NCBI RefSeq assembly: GCF_902806685.2
Contig: NC_048550.1
Span: 2,089,383 to 2,153,382 of the forward strand
DNA length: 64,000 bases
Source of the DNA: Maniola hyperantus
Taxonomy: Eukaryota; Arthropoda; Insecta; Lepidoptera; Nymphalidae
Direction of reading: 5' to 3'
Numbering within the stretch: the stretch's first letter is position 1; each line of letters opens with the position of its first letter. A program made the position numbers and the translations under genes. This document shows positions 10,955-22,090 of the stretch, in pieces. Under the pieces are notes generated by a model. It did not search any database and was not told the origin of the DNA. It saw only the letters and a list, made by a program, of their open reading frames with translations.

Positions 10955-11500
10955 CCCTCCACCTCCCATGGCCCTACCAACCTCTCGGTTATATGGGCCG
11001 AATCGGGCGAGGGCACCCGTTCGGTACTTGTTCTTGGCATTTTCCCGGGGCGCCTTCTTGACTGCCTACAAATTATTTTTTGTCTCTTCCTTGTCCCCAT
11101 TGCACACTCTCCCCCCTTGGGGGCTAGACGCCACTAACACAGCTGTGATCTCCGCTGCTGCTCCTCCGTGGTGCCGGCCTGGCACCTGTACGCTCCGAGC
11201 TGCTTCGCCTCTTATGCCAATGGTGCGCGAATTCCCGTAGCCGGTTGTAGTTCCCCGCCGATGAGACGAGGTCCGTGTAGAAGACCAGCCCCGCTTCCCC
11301 GCGTACGATCCCATCCAACATCGTCACTCGCAAGTCTTCGTAAAGGGGACACTCCCACAGCACATGGTGCCTATCCTCGTCGCCAAAGCCGCACTCGCAC
11401 GCCGGGCTCTCGCACAACGTCATCCCATGCAGGCGCGCCCGGAAACAGCCGTGTCCGATGAGGATCTGTGAGGTCTCGTAGTCCGGCGCGACCCAGGTGG
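10955..11500 (-). pseudogene. R1-clade LINE: reverse transcriptase C-terminus plus 3' UTR, 5'-truncated
   Basis: The minus frame reads YETSQILIGHGCFRARLHG, then ESPACECGF, then RHHVLWECPLYEDLR. The CxC...H...C pattern and the LTGHGCF-like motif are typical of the C-terminal domain of R1/TRAS-type non-LTR retrotransposons. Everything N-terminal (endonuclease, polymerase) is missing. A 15-bp direct repeat CCCCAAAAGGTACAA flanks it (10940-10954 and 11501-11515), consistent with target-primed insertion. The 3' end starts right after the left copy. Related copies: 910-1079, 47435-47562, 53034-53390. Confidence 0.8.
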
Positions 11501-11515
11501 CCCCAAAAGGTACAA

Positions 11516-11995
11516 AATATTTATTTATTTGTTTATTTATTTTACACTTTATTGCACACAACACAAAGTAAACATTGAAAAAACACAATACAGGACCTTA
11601 ATCTAATAGCTGTAGCATGCAAAGGCGGCCCTATCGCTAAAGCGATCTCTTCCAGGCAACCTTTGACGAAAGGAATCACGAAAGCACGGGTTGGTGCGGA
11701 GCCGAAAATGGCCCTAGGTATATTATATTATTATAAATTAGACTACATACACAGTACATTCTAATAATACACAAATATATATAAATATATATACCTATAT
11801 ACATATCTCTATAATATACTACATAATTCTGTTTACATAGATAAATAATAGTTCTTCAAACGATTTTTGAAGGAGTTTAAGGATTTCGCCTGACGTATTT
11901 CAGCTGGGAGTGAATTCCAGAGTTTGACACTGTTACTGGTGAAAGAGTTACCATAGTATACCGTGCAGCAGTCATAAGCTTATTGTCGGTGCTGG
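11516..11995 (-). pseudogene. Jockey/CR1-like LINE, C-terminal remnant and 3' tail
   Basis: On the minus strand, frames read GNSFTSNSVKLWNSLPAEIR then AKSLNSFKNRFEELL, a typical C-terminal tail of jockey/CR1 reverse transcriptases. A 3' UTR with GGTTGCCTGGAAGAGATCG follows, and then an (AAAT)-rich tail ending at 11516. The rest of the element is missing. It lies next to the R1-clade fragment, which probably inserted at its edge. Confidence 0.7.
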
Positions 11996-12149
11996 AGCGG
12001 AGGGAATATGTATGTATTTACTTTCTAGATATTCTCCTATTTGCGCCTCTTGGCCCTTTCCGCCTGAGTAGCCGCCGCAGCTCCGGCCGCCACGGACTAA
12101 TATGGCTTAGTCAGCATATTAGTCTGGCCACTTAACCTTACGCCAATCA

Positions 12150-12237
12150 TCATCATGATCAACCCATCGCTGGCTCACTACAGAGCAGGAGTCTCCTCTA
12201 AGTATGAGAAGGGTTTGGTCATAGTCCACCACGCCAA
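12150..12237 (+). repeat. Dispersed repeat, family E, truncated
   Basis: ATCATGATCAACCCATCGCT, CACTACAGAGCAGGAGTCTC and GAGAAGGGTTTGGTCATAG; cut off at CACGCC. Confidence 0.65.
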
Positions 12238-12656
12238 TATCGGTTGAAAAATCGGCACTAAAACCAATTAATTTTGAAATAATTCTAACAGCAAATTATA
12301 TGGAAAAGTTAGGGTCGTAGATTAAATTAATATTTTCATACATTCTGTTTAAAAAAGATAACGCCTCTAACTTTGATTATATTTAATCAAAGGATGTGAG
12401 TAATGTTAAAGGTGACCAACGCGATACAAAAAACAAGGTTAGTTGATAATATCAACTGCACAACAAGTTGAAGTACTCAACTATAATTAGACAGTACCGC
12501 GGAAGCAATTATTATTATTACCAACAGACTCATTATAGAAGTAACGGGTAAGGGTCATAGCAGACACGATGCTTTTAGCATCAGCGATCGGCGATTTAGT
12601 TGCTTTTCGGAAGCTTGATGTCGCGATTGAAATCTCCACTCCGCACACATATTTTA

Positions 12657-12842
12657 TTTACAGTACGCGGCCTAAAGTAATGTACGTCGACTTTTAGAAG
12701 GAGATAGCAGATTTATAGATCGTTGTCCCTGTCGTTGAGACCGACAAAACGTCATATAGGTATGAGTGACAGAGACAATGCTCTACAAAGCCGAAATGTC
12801 ATTCTAAAGGCTGATGTACATTACTTTCGGCCGCGTAACGTA
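12657..12842. mobile_element. Palindromic MITE, family D (complete)
   Basis: Left end CAGTACGCGGCCTAAAGTAA, right end TACTTTCGGCCGCGTAACG. The two arms are near-perfect inverted repeats of about 90 bp carrying TTAGAAGGAGATAGC, GTCGTTGAGACCGAC and CTCTACAAAGCCGAAATG. Other copies: 16540, 39506, 51598 and 53915. Confidence 0.8.
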
Positions 12843-13055
12843 CTAGCTTATGCCCGTAAATTCGTCCGTGTGGACTACACAAATTTCAAACCCCTGTTTG
12901 ACTCCCTTAGGGGTTGAATTTTCAAAAATTCTTTCTTAGCGGATGTCTACGTCATAATAGCTATATTTATGCCTTTCAGCCCCATCTGTCCAGTAGTTTG
13001 TGCTGTGCGTTGATAGATCAGTTAATCAGTCAGTCAGATAGTCAGCATTGTATTC
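12843..13055 (+). repeat. Dispersed repeat, family A
   Basis: CTAGCTTATGCCCGTAAATT at the start; ends in ATCAGTTAATCAGTCAGTC. It starts directly at the end of the family D MITE. Confidence 0.7.
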
Positions 13056-13064
13056 ATTACACTA

Positions 13065-13262
13065 GCTGATGTACACGACTTTGTAAGCGTGGATTTAGGT
13101 TTTTAAAAATCCCGTGAGAACTCTTTGATTTCCCGGGATAAAAAGTAGCCTTTGTCCCTCTCCAGGTCTTAAAATATACCCATGCAAAAAATCACGTCGA
13201 TACGTTGCGACGTGATTGACAAACTAAGAAACAAACACACTTTCACATTTGTAATATTATGG
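13065..13262 (+). repeat. Dispersed repeat, family B
   Basis: GTGGATTTAGGTTTTTAAAA, TTTCCCGGGATAAAAAGTAG, ATCACGTCGATACGTTGCG, AACAAACACACTTTCACAT. Confidence 0.7.
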
Positions 13263-13689
13263 GTAGTGTTTATTATTTCAATACAGCGATCGAACGCATA
13301 AAGTCATCAAAACGCGATACAACATCGTTGCAGTCGCAAAATCGTTGATAGCTGATTCTAAAACCATCGTTCTGATAAAGATAAAACAGTTTACTACGGA
13401 CCAATTACATACCGACCTAAACCTAGGCTCTTCACATGGTTTACGATTCCAAAAATAGCGTTTGAAGTTTAAACCACCCAAGTAGGGTGTTTCAGAATCC
13501 CATTCCCAGTAATTGTGTACTAATATAGCGGTTCCGAGCAAAGATGCGAACAAACAAACATCCTGCCGAATTTATAGTGGTAGTTAGTATAGTTAAGTCC
13601 CGGTATCGGAGTAGCGATGTCTCCAGTTGACCAATCCGATTTTTGAGAGATGACGTGATAAATTTTCACATACATAATTTATTAAGAAC

Positions 13690-13948
13690 TAGAGGATGCC
13701 CGCGACTTCGTCTGATTTTCCAGGATAAAAAGTTGCCTATGTCAATTTCCGGGATGCGAGCTACCTCTGTCCCAAATTTCATATAAATCGGTTACACTCT
13801 TTGATTTTCCGGGATAAAAAGTAGCATATGTCACTCTCGAGGTCTTTATCTATACCCATGCAAAAAATCACGTTAATCCGTTGCACCGTTGCGACGTGAT
13901 TGAAGGACAAACCAAAATACCAACAAACAAACACACTTTCGCATTTAT
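13690..13948 (+). repeat. Chimeric family B copy
   Basis: The first part (13690-13790) carries one family B start and runs to ATATAAATCGGTTACAC. The second part restarts at TTTGATTTTCCGGGATAAAA and follows another subfamily to ACACACTTTCGCATTTATAA. The GGATAAAAAGT block is present twice, so two copies have been joined. Confidence 0.6.
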
Positions 13949-14455
13949 AAAAAAACCGGCCAAGTGCGTGGCGGGCCACGCGCAGTGTAGGGTTCCGTAG
14001 TCACAATCCTCGAAAAACAGATATAACTCCTTAACCTGTGAACCCTACTTAGCCAATGATACTTTTCCTTCAAAATTGATTATATATACTACTGCTGTGA
14101 ATTTTTTCACGTTCCTATATACTACCAGTTGACATCTAGTAATCAAAAAATTATGTTTCCACACCCACAGTATTTTTCAAAGACCTATTCAACGATACCT
14201 CACACTATAGGGTAGATGAGAAAAAAAAATTCATCCCCACTTTACATCTAGGGGAGCTACCCTAAAAAAATATATTTATCAAGATTTTATTTCAGCACTT
14301 TGTCGGCGTGGTTAATATTTATCCCCATGCCAAATTACAGATTTCTAGCACTAATAGTCTCTGAGATTAACCGAGGACGGACGGACGGACAGACAGACGG
14401 ACGGACATAGCGCAACTATGAGGTATCCTTGTTTACTACGGATCCCTAAAAAGGG
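13949..14455 (+). repeat. Dispersed repeat, family C (long copy)
   Basis: Opens AAAAAACCGGCCAAGTGCGT and GGGTTCCGTAGTCACAA, has GGACGGACGGACAGACAGAC near 14380-14400, and closes at GGATCCCTAAAAA. The right-hand end matches other C copies in inverse. Confidence 0.7.
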
Positions 14456-14477
14456 AAGGGAAGTACTGATGTGCAAT

Positions 14478-14623
14478 CAGTGGCGCGCAGGTCATAGAGG
14501 CATAAAAGCACTGCTTACCTAGTTGAAATGGCTATGTGCTAATTTTTTCATGATAACCTGTCATTAAATAGGTAGTCAGCTAACTAATGCTTACCCTAGG
14601 TTGAAACCCTGTGCACGCCACTG
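14478..14623. mobile_element. hAT-type MITE, 146 bp, with exact 8-bp target duplication
   Basis: Ends are CAGTGGCGCGCAGG (left) and CCTGTGCACGCCACTG (right), an imperfect inverted repeat of about 16 bp. The target duplication TGTGCAAT is present at 14470-14477 and 14624-14631. An 8-bp duplication with CAGTGGC-type ends is characteristic of the hAT superfamily. The element is non-coding and depends on a transposase elsewhere. Confidence 0.85.
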
Positions 14624-14631
14624 TGTGCAAT

Positions 14632-15134
14632 AGAGTTTAAAATAAAAACAAAACGTTAAAATTTTCATCGATGAGTTAACTTACATCACTACAAGTAGCA
14701 AGCTGTGTGCCGACTGAAGTACAATATACTTACATCCTTAAAATAACATGATTTGGCGCCGCTGACGTAGGTACTTACGGCTCCGAGTACGCTGATAAAC
14801 GCAGCGGGTTATTGGACCCGATGATTACTTGTCGGGAATTGATTTTGACCTATCAGTTAACTTGTCTTCATATTATTATTTACTCCGACCGCGGACTTTT
14901 CTAACTTTTACAATACTAATTTAATTCCCTAACCAAGGCTACGAATAAATATTATTGCTGATAGTGGTATCAGCCTGAAAATGCGGATTTAATGTTGATA
15001 TATTTTTTATCCCCTTAGTATCTTATGCCAGTCCATAAGTAATAGTAAGCTTGTCTGTAGCTTTGATTGATTTAAATATATCGACCTACCCTGTCGTTTT
15101 CAAGTAATTCTACTACTTATTTTTTTAATGTCAT
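14632..15134. other. Non-coding stretch
   Basis: AT-rich, no gene or repeat recognised. Confidence 0.35.
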
Positions 15135-15216
15135 AGTCGTCAACCTATAGACGTCCACAAGAGACAAACGTCTCTTGTAGGATCTTCCACACGCCAGTCT
15201 TGTGCCAGCCAAATCC
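15135..15216 (-). mobile_element. RTE-like LINE 3' remnant
   Basis: CAACCTATAGACGTCCAC and ATCTTCCACACGCCAGTCTTG resemble the 3' coding end of RTE-type elements in this genome (compare 52148-52210 and 52735-52800). Internally rearranged: ACGTC and GTCTCTTGTAG blocks are duplicated. Confidence 0.45.
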
Positions 15217-15278
15217 CATCGAACTTCGAACGAGTCGCAGGGAGCCGCAACTTCCTGCGACTCGTTCGAAGTTCGATG
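15217..15278. repeat. Perfect hairpin, 25-bp arms
   Basis: 15217-15241 (CATCGAACTTCGAACGAGTC, then GCAGG) is the exact reverse complement of 15254-15278, around a 12-base loop. It directly follows the RTE remnant. Such perfect arms point to a recent fold-back event. Confidence 0.75.
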
Positions 15279-16224
15279 TTAGTTACTTGGCATGATTAAA
15301 ATGACGAAAACCTTCAAAAACTACAGTCATTAGCATTTACACTAAAACAATCTTTCCGCTGCCGGCCGCCTAAAAACAGAGGCGCAGCTTTGTAAGCGCA
15401 TGCGCAACGCATTGCGCAGTCGCAGCACGGAGGCCACTTCCTTCCCGTCTGCGGGGAATCGAAGCCGCTACCCACGAGTTACTATGAAGTAGAATACGCT
15501 GCATTCTTTGTTTACCTCCAGGGAACTCTGGTCTATTTATTCTGCCACTCATGGTGACTACTTAGTTTGTAACTGATTTGTATTGAACCAGTAGGTCGAT
15601 TTCGTAAAACCTGCATCAATCCTTATTACAATCTCAATTGTTCTTATTGGCTGAATTTGTGCGATTCTTTTTGCAACAATGCATTGTAGTCAATAGCAAG
15701 CGAGCGTCAACCAATCAGAGGTGATTGCGATCGTGACATTGTAGCATATTCGATTACGGTGAAATGACAGCTACTGCGTGACGATCGCAATCATCTCAGT
15801 TTGCTTAAATTGTATGTCTCACCAACGTTGATAGTATTCGAGTGTCGAAACACTTTAACGTTATAGTAAACTGGATCTTAATAGCCTTGTTTTAAAGCTC
15901 AAGTTCTTGCATTTCACGAAGTCGAGTGGCTCATGCTTGTGTTTTATCGATATAAGTAAGGTATACGGCGTAACTACAGGTAAAGTTCACTCGCGTTCTT
16001 GAATTGCAAGAACTGTACTAACTAGAGCAATAATAATGTAGGTAACGACCTGACAGACGCCACTCTACTCTAGGGATCAAATGTTTCTCTTTATGGCACT
16101 CAATAACTAGTAACCATCCACAATGTAGGATGGAATACTTCCCTCATTTCTCTCTCTAGGGTCTTGACATTAAAACCTGATGCAATGGGAATTAACTCAA
16201 ATTCTAATTGGAAGGATTGTTTAC
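15279..16224. other. Non-coding stretch
   Basis: GC-richer patch at 15358-15470 with no recognisable coding content. Nothing else assigned. Confidence 0.35.
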
Positions 16225-16254
16225 TAAGTAGAGGCAAAACGACAACAAGAGAGA

Positions 16255-16535
16255 TAGTGGTGCTAATTCTGAGCACATCTAAAATTTAGAATATTTGCAT
16301 CCTCTTCTTACTAATATAATATGAAAAAGGACAAACACAGTTTGACAGTTTTAAATTTAATTTAGAGCTGTCAAACCTCGTGACTTTAGCTGCCAGTCGC
16401 GAGTCTATTGTTTAAATTCGTAGCGTGCACTAAAATTTAGAGTCTTTAAATGTAAAATTCATGTCCCGTCCTTTTTTAGCGATATTAAAAAGAAAAAGAT
16501 GCAGATGCTCTAAATTTAGTTTGGAGAAAGACAAG
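16255..16535. repeat. Imperfect palindromic element
   Basis: ACATCTAAAATTTAGAATAT (near 16276) and GATGCTCTAAATTTAGTTTG (near 16506) are inverted, and both lie beside GAGAGA- or GAGAAAGA-type sequence. Probably an old MITE related to the one at 156-286 (shared GAGAATCGG flank). Confidence 0.4.
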
Positions 16536-16539
16536 AGAA

Positions 16540-16612
16540 TCGGTGCCAATGCTCTACAAAACTGCAATCTCTTTCTAAAGGTCGATGTACATTATTTTCT
16601 GCCGCGTACTGT
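16540..16612. mobile_element. Family D MITE, right half only
   Basis: GCTCTACAAAACTGCAATC, TTTCTAAAGGTCGATGTACA and TTTTCTGCCGCGTACTGTAC match the right arm of the complete copy at 12657-12842. Confidence 0.65.
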
Positions 16613-17918
16613 ACAATCGTAGGCTCCTAAGTTTTAATGAATAATAGAGCAGAAATATCGGCAAATCGGCAACTGCAATGCTATAACAATCAATATTCCT
16701 CACAAAGCGATGTAAACAAAACGTTAACTAGATAGTATCGGACGTCGTCGGGGACAATAACTCCAGTTGTGCTTGTATCACGGGGTTTCGCAACACGTTG
16801 ACTCACTCGTATTTATGTAAGGACAGACAGACAATTTATAACGTCTATAGACTTCCCAACTTCTATCTTTAACATTGATCGGAGCCCGGTGCGTTTATAC
16901 AACAGCTATAGGCTAATCTACTTATATGTATGTACTTATGTTATTTTGGAATGGATAAAAACTTCAAGGTCGCGTCTTCGGAGTGCCGATGGATACTAAA
17001 AACTAAACTAGTGTTGCAGAAGTATAGGGATGGTCTTCAATAATAGTCAGTTTCCAATTTCACTTCACTGTATTTTTAAGCATAGCTTGCGCCTTAGACT
17101 TAATTCTCACAATTGACCGCCATTTTTATTAAACCTACGCTTTTTATACTAATTTGACAGGACAGCAAAACTGACATATTTTAAAGGTTGGTATTATTTA
17201 ACTTCCAGTATTTTACAAATTGCAAAGTGATTGAACTAAATAATACTTCCTGTGACGTCACAAATCATTAACGTAACAATTAAATCAGCTAGATGTTAAA
17301 CATGACACAAAATATGTTGATTCAATTAAATATGACTCATAGTCCATTCCCGCCAGATATAAATAACAATCAATCCATTGTATAAGTCTGGATGCCTCAT
17401 GATGATGGCAGCCATGGAGATGTGGCTTTTGTCAATAGTCTTAAATTACAAATTATGAAATTTTAATTTTAGGCCTCTACAATTAAGTGATATGAAAATG
17501 CAAAAAAATCACTGTTATTTCATAGTTTTAAGTTTCACTTCTGTCGGCAGTTCTTACCCACTGCCATTTTTATAGTATTCGACCCCTATACATGATCAGA
17601 TCACAGATACCAATTAATTTTGGATGAATGGGTTACAATAATATCATTACACAGATAAGGTATTAGTTAAAACTTGTCGGCAGCCAACATGTTGGTACAT
17701 CTGTTGATTGTTTAAGGACAGACAGACAACTTACCCGCATGATAGACATTATATCAGGAGATAGGTAGACAGTAAACGATGTTTTTAGCCCACATCTTGT
17801 TACCAGCTACTTAAATTTGAAGTAGTTACAAGTATATCTAATCAGTTTGAAGTACTTACCAATAAAGCTAAATAAAAACAAATCGTTCAGACTTTTTATA
17901 AGAACACAAGACTAAGCG
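16613..17918. other. Non-coding stretch
   Basis: AT-rich, with GGACAGACAGACAA traces near 16821 and 17713. No gene recognised. Confidence 0.35.
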
Positions 17919-17954
17919 ATGGTTGACTGGTCCGTACAAGGACCAGTCAACCAT
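17919..17954. repeat. Perfect hairpin, 15-bp arms
   Basis: ATGGTTGACTGGTCC (17919-17933) and GGACCAGTCAACCAT (17940-17954) around a 6-base loop. Confidence 0.7.
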
Positions 17955-17999
17955 CAAGGTCCTTAGGTTCATCGAAAAGGTCTCGGAAAACTAAATATA

Positions 18000-18228
18000 A
18001 TCTATATATATAAAAGGAGAAGGTGACTGACTGACTGACTGACTGACTGATCTATCAACGCACAGCTTAAACTACTGGACGGATCGGGCTGAAATTTGGC
18101 ATGCAGACAGCTATTATGACGTAGGCATCCGCTAAGAAAGGATTTTTGAAAATTCAACTCCTAAGGGGGTTAAATAGGGGTTTGAAATTTTGTAGTCCAC
18201 GCGGACGAAGTCGCGAGCATAAGCTAGT
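18000..18228 (-). repeat. Dispersed repeat, family A
   Basis: Starts ATATATAAAAGGAGAAGG, five TGAC units, GATCTATCAACGCACAGC, and ends GCGAGCATAAGCTAGTA. Confidence 0.75.
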
Positions 18229-18298
18229 ATTATATGTGAAATAGGGGTTAGAAATTTTTGTAGTCCACCGGGACGAAGTCGCGTACATAAGCTAGTAA
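18229..18298 (-). repeat. Family A stub, truncated
   Basis: A second copy of only the last 65 bases (GAAATAGGGGTTAGAAATTT to ACATAAGCTAG) placed head-to-tail after the full copy. Confidence 0.6.
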
Positions 18299-18972
18299 CA
18301 AAGATACCTACGTGGATTATACTGAGGAAACCAATGAAACTTAACTTAACAAAACGACCATAAGGACTATAAACGAACAAACTGGAACCTACTTTTTTTA
18401 TCGTAGTCAGATTAAAAAGGTGAACCTTCAACCAGAACGACCAGAACAAAAAATAGAAAAATTGCCAAAATAAAATCCTGATGATCCTTAAATATGACTG
18501 TAACATACGCAGGCATGACTAAACTATAAAATAAAAGTAAAACTAAGAAACCCTACAAAATCTCTATTTTTTCCAATTTTTAAGAAATCCCGCGTATCTC
18601 ATTTCACATGGTCAGAAAGTTGCAAGTTGGACAGAAATATCAGCAACAAAGAGAAAGGTAATTTCACAGAATCCTACGACCTTGAACCGTAGTATTAAAC
18701 TCAAAGACCTATCGAACCTATAAATAACCGTGCGTGTTCCAAGCCACTAACTAATTGTGGACAAAATCGATGAATCAATGAATCGATAACCGGCGCCGTG
18801 TTTGTGCTCGATTAATTCTTGGAACAAAGCACGTTGCCGCATTGAAATCGATATTGACTCAGCCGACGAATATTGGAATCATAATGGCCGCAATAATGTA
18901 GCTAGAAATCATTAATGTTATACTTATAGAAAATTATTTTATACATTATTTTAGTGTTAGTATTTTTTTGTT
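18299..18972. other. Non-coding stretch
   Basis: No gene or repeat recognised. Confidence 0.3.
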
Positions 18973-19070
18973 TACCATCGCCGGCTCACTACAGAGCTCG
19001 GGTCTCAGTGAAAAGGGTTTTGGCCTATCACGCTGGCCAAGTGCGGATTGGCAGACTTCACACACATTTT
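18973..19070 (+). repeat. Dispersed repeat, family E, truncated
   Basis: CCATCGCCGGCTCACTACAG, GAGCTCGGGTCTCAGTG, GCCAAGTGCGGATTGGCAG. Confidence 0.55.
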
Positions 19071-19539
19071 TCTATGCTTGAAGTATAATAATGTAAATTG
19101 CGATAGTTTTCGCAAAAATCGGAACGTATTAAATGTCAATACAAGTTTGAAAATACAGGCTGGTTTAGCTGTTTTTTTTTAATTCCAGACCTAAACCTTT
19201 AATAAATTAAATTCAACCTTCATCAATGAAAGTCCTCTGCATCAGTTACCGTGGTTAGCTTGTGGTTTTATTCAATCCGGCTCAGAGTACCGAAGGCGAA
19301 TATTGCTGAATCCACGGAACACAGACATATCGATTCAACTGCAGTCCAATAACTTTCCTTTTCATTTTTAAAGCGTTATTGATTAGTCTTTGTAGCGAAC
19401 TTCGATACTATTCATTTATCAGAAGGTAAGTGTGGGATTCTCCGAGGACCCGAGGATTCACGAAGTGATTAGGAACATCGACAGTTAACGTTTTTTTTAT
19501 TTACCTTCATCTACTAAGAAAACTATTTGTTTCTTATTT

Positions 19540-19645
19540 TCATGCATAATAGTTTTTGATTTATCATGAAAAATGTCGAAAAAATACCCCGAGTGCGGAA
19601 CCCTCGGTGCGCGAGTCTGACTCGCACTTGGCCGGTTTTTCTATT
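19540..19645 (+). repeat. Family C terminal fragment
   Basis: ATTTATCATGAAAAATGTCG, GTGCGGAACCCTCGGTGC, GACTCGCACTTGGCCGG. It matches the last 110 bp of the copy ending at 22090. Confidence 0.65.
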
Positions 19646-19752
19646 TGTTCCTTATGTAAAAGAGACCGTCCTTGCTCAGCAGTAGGACATAATTCATGTC
19701 ACATTCACATAATGGCTCAATTGAGTTTTCGCTCAGTCAATGTGATCTGCTG

Positions 19753-19868
19753 TTAGGCTAACATGCGCACCACGAGAAAATTTTGTCTACGCATTGACTC
19801 GTCTTATTTGTATGAAGAAACACGAGATAATGCGTAGACAAAATTTTCTCGCGGGGCGCATGTTAGGC
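19753..19868. mobile_element. Palindromic MITE
   Basis: Left arm TTAGGCTAACATGCGCACC then GAGAAAATTTTGTCTACGC; right arm GCGTAGACAAAATTTTCTC then GCGCATGTTAGGCC. Arms of about 42 bp with few mismatches and a short AT-rich loop. No coding capacity. Confidence 0.75.
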
Positions 19869-20146
19869 CCTTGATCTACCATAGTCCCGTCCCACATGCG
19901 ACATTAATTTTAATAAATTTGACACAGTTTTACAATTCACCGCGTTCCATGTTCACTAAGAACCACATTACAGTTAACCGCGCATGACCTAACGTAACCA
20001 CTTCCTGCTTAGAACCACTCAAAGATGTGAAGTGAACTAATATAGTTGCACTGATTTTGTTGGAGAAATTGTGTTTTAAATGATGGTAATAGTCGATAGC
20101 GACGACGGAGCGCTTGCAAATGGAAGAATCTTCAATCAATCAATCA

Positions 20147-20225
20147 GCCTGTTTGCGTCCACTGCTGGACATAGGCCTTTCCAAGAGCACGCCACCACAC
20201 GAAGAATCCTAACCTACATCAAATC
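20147..20225 (-). mobile_element. RTE-like LINE 3' remnant
   Basis: GTCCACTGCTGGACATAGGC and CACGCCACCACACGAAG are the minus-strand image of the C-terminal end and tail of lepidopteran RTE-type reverse transcriptases. Confidence 0.5.
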
Positions 20226-20574
20226 TTCTTCTTTTCTGTAGTGCCTCTCTAATATTGGAGGTCAGCCGTGATCTCGGCACATATTTCCTATCTTTCGCCA
20301 AACGGAAAGTTGCGCTACGTTGGCTATGTCAGCCTTTTCTCGGATGATTTTAAGCCACTACTTTCTTCTTCTATCGACGCTTCTCTTTCCCTCAATATTA
20401 CTCAATCACGATGGTCTGGACTCCAGACTCTGAAGGATACGATGCCGGTTATGACAGAAAACACGCCTCGGATAACTGACCTTTCTGCGTTGATGATAAT
20501 AGTTTCCGTTACTTAGCTATTTCGGTGGGACCATAATTTTTGTCCCATCTCATATAAAGATGTATTCACTGTTC

Positions 20575-20745
20575 ACTTTCTATGGCCACATATTATATAG
20601 ACGCGACGATGTCTCCATTGAACGTCTAGTAGTTTAAGGAAGAGTAGAAGGCACCACAGCACGTGGTAAATCACCCGTGAGATGGACAGACCAAGCGAGA
20701 GCTGCGATGGACGTTCCATTACATGAGTGCACAAAGAAAGAAAGA
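20575..20745 (+). pseudogene. LINE reverse transcriptase C-terminal remnant
   Basis: Frames with stops read FYGHIIYRRDDVS and then ARGKSPVRWTDQARAAM. This follows the '[WF]xGH...R..D....GR..RGRP..RW.D' tail of RTE-like elements. Catalytic domains absent. Confidence 0.5.
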
Positions 20746-21654
20746 AAGAAAGAACAAAGGAAATGCACTTATTTGTTGTTGGTGTCACAGATAAAAACAA
20801 AGTACAAATGTAACATTTTCATCTGTGACACCGCCCCAAATGGGTGTACAGCTCAGCATAATAAATAAAATAAAAAAGCTTTTATTATTCCTTACCATGC
20901 ACATACATTTTGAATACTTAGTTTTTAATTCCGTCTTTCAGCTCAGCATAATGTCTTGCATCATATGCGTTAACACGCATAAGATGCAGGACGCTGATTT
21001 TCAGCTGTGACCCGGAAGCAGGAAGACAGCCATCAGAGGGGAATAGAGACGCATAGTTAAGCGTGCCAGAGCACTGCAGTGACGACTACGACCGCTGTCC
21101 AGAGCGTGACGACAAATAAGAAGTCATTTGGATTCAAATTCACGTGATTACTTCAGCTTCGTCCGCAATGTCTTTTTCCCTGTGGACTGAACTTTTTAAT
21201 TTGCGACTCTGGGTTCTAGCCTTCTCTAACTCTGCTGACTGATCGTTGGCCACAGACAAATTCACACTAACTGGTGCTACAGACTCATAGAGTTATGATA
21301 CACATCACTGTACAGACTATCTCCAACTTGAGACAACTAAAAGTTTACTCTGTGTTGCTATTCAAATAATATTTTAATAGAAATTATGACGTACGTTCGT
21401 GTGCATTATATTCTCCGACATATAGTATGATATTATGATGCTTAGAAAATATGGTTTAAGGATGATTCAGCATGAATGCTAAACTTAAATCACCATTAGT
21501 TGTGGTCAGTACTGTCATCATCTATGAGCAATTGTTTTGGCTGATTTTATAGTATTTATGGTTACACGGAGGATCGAAAGAATCAATAATTTTAAGCTTA
21601 TTTCGTGGTTTAACGACATATTTTAATGTAGATAACGGGTACATACCACGATTA
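20746..21654. other. Non-coding stretch
   Basis: A short AAAG run lies at 20735-20760. GATGCAGGACGC and the area near 20945-21000 give no assignable feature. Confidence 0.3.
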
Positions 21655-22090
21655 ATTTGGCGTTTTTAGGGTTCCGTACCTCAAAAAGGAAAAACGGAAT
21701 CCTTATAGGATCACTTTGTTGTCTGTCTGTCTGTCAAGAAACCTACAGGGTACTTCCCGTCGACCTAGAGTCATGAAATTTGGCAGGTAGGTAGATCTTA
21801 TAGCTGACATTTGGGGAAAAATCTGAAAACCGCGAATTTAGGGTTAGATCACACAAAAAAATTAAATTGTGGTCATGAACTAATAAGTAGTATTTTCAAC
21901 TTTTGAAGTGAGTGACTATATCAAGTGGGGTATCATATGAAAGGTCTTCACCTGTACATTCTAAAACAGATTTTTATTTATTTTTATGCATCACAGTTTT
22001 TGAATTATCGTGTAAAATGTCGAAAAAATACGTCTGTAGTACGGAACCCTCATTGCGCGAGCCTGACTCGCACTTGGCCGGTTTTTAATG
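21655..22090. repeat. Dispersed repeat, family C (nearly full length, ~435 bp)
   Basis: Starts TTTTTAGGGTTCCGTACCTC, has TTGTCTGTCTGTCTGTCAAG, GAAATTTGGCAGGTAGGTAG, TATCATATGAAAGGTCTTCA, and ends GACTCGCACTTGGCCGG. Best reference copy for family C in the window. Non-coding. Confidence 0.75.

Noticed and set aside
11168..11461. 97-codon GC-rich plus-strand frame
   Set aside because: It is the antisense image of the R1-clade coding fragment.
18000..18070. TGAC repeats taken for a CRISPR-like array
   Set aside because: Simple tetranucleotide repeat at the end of family A; eukaryotic DNA.
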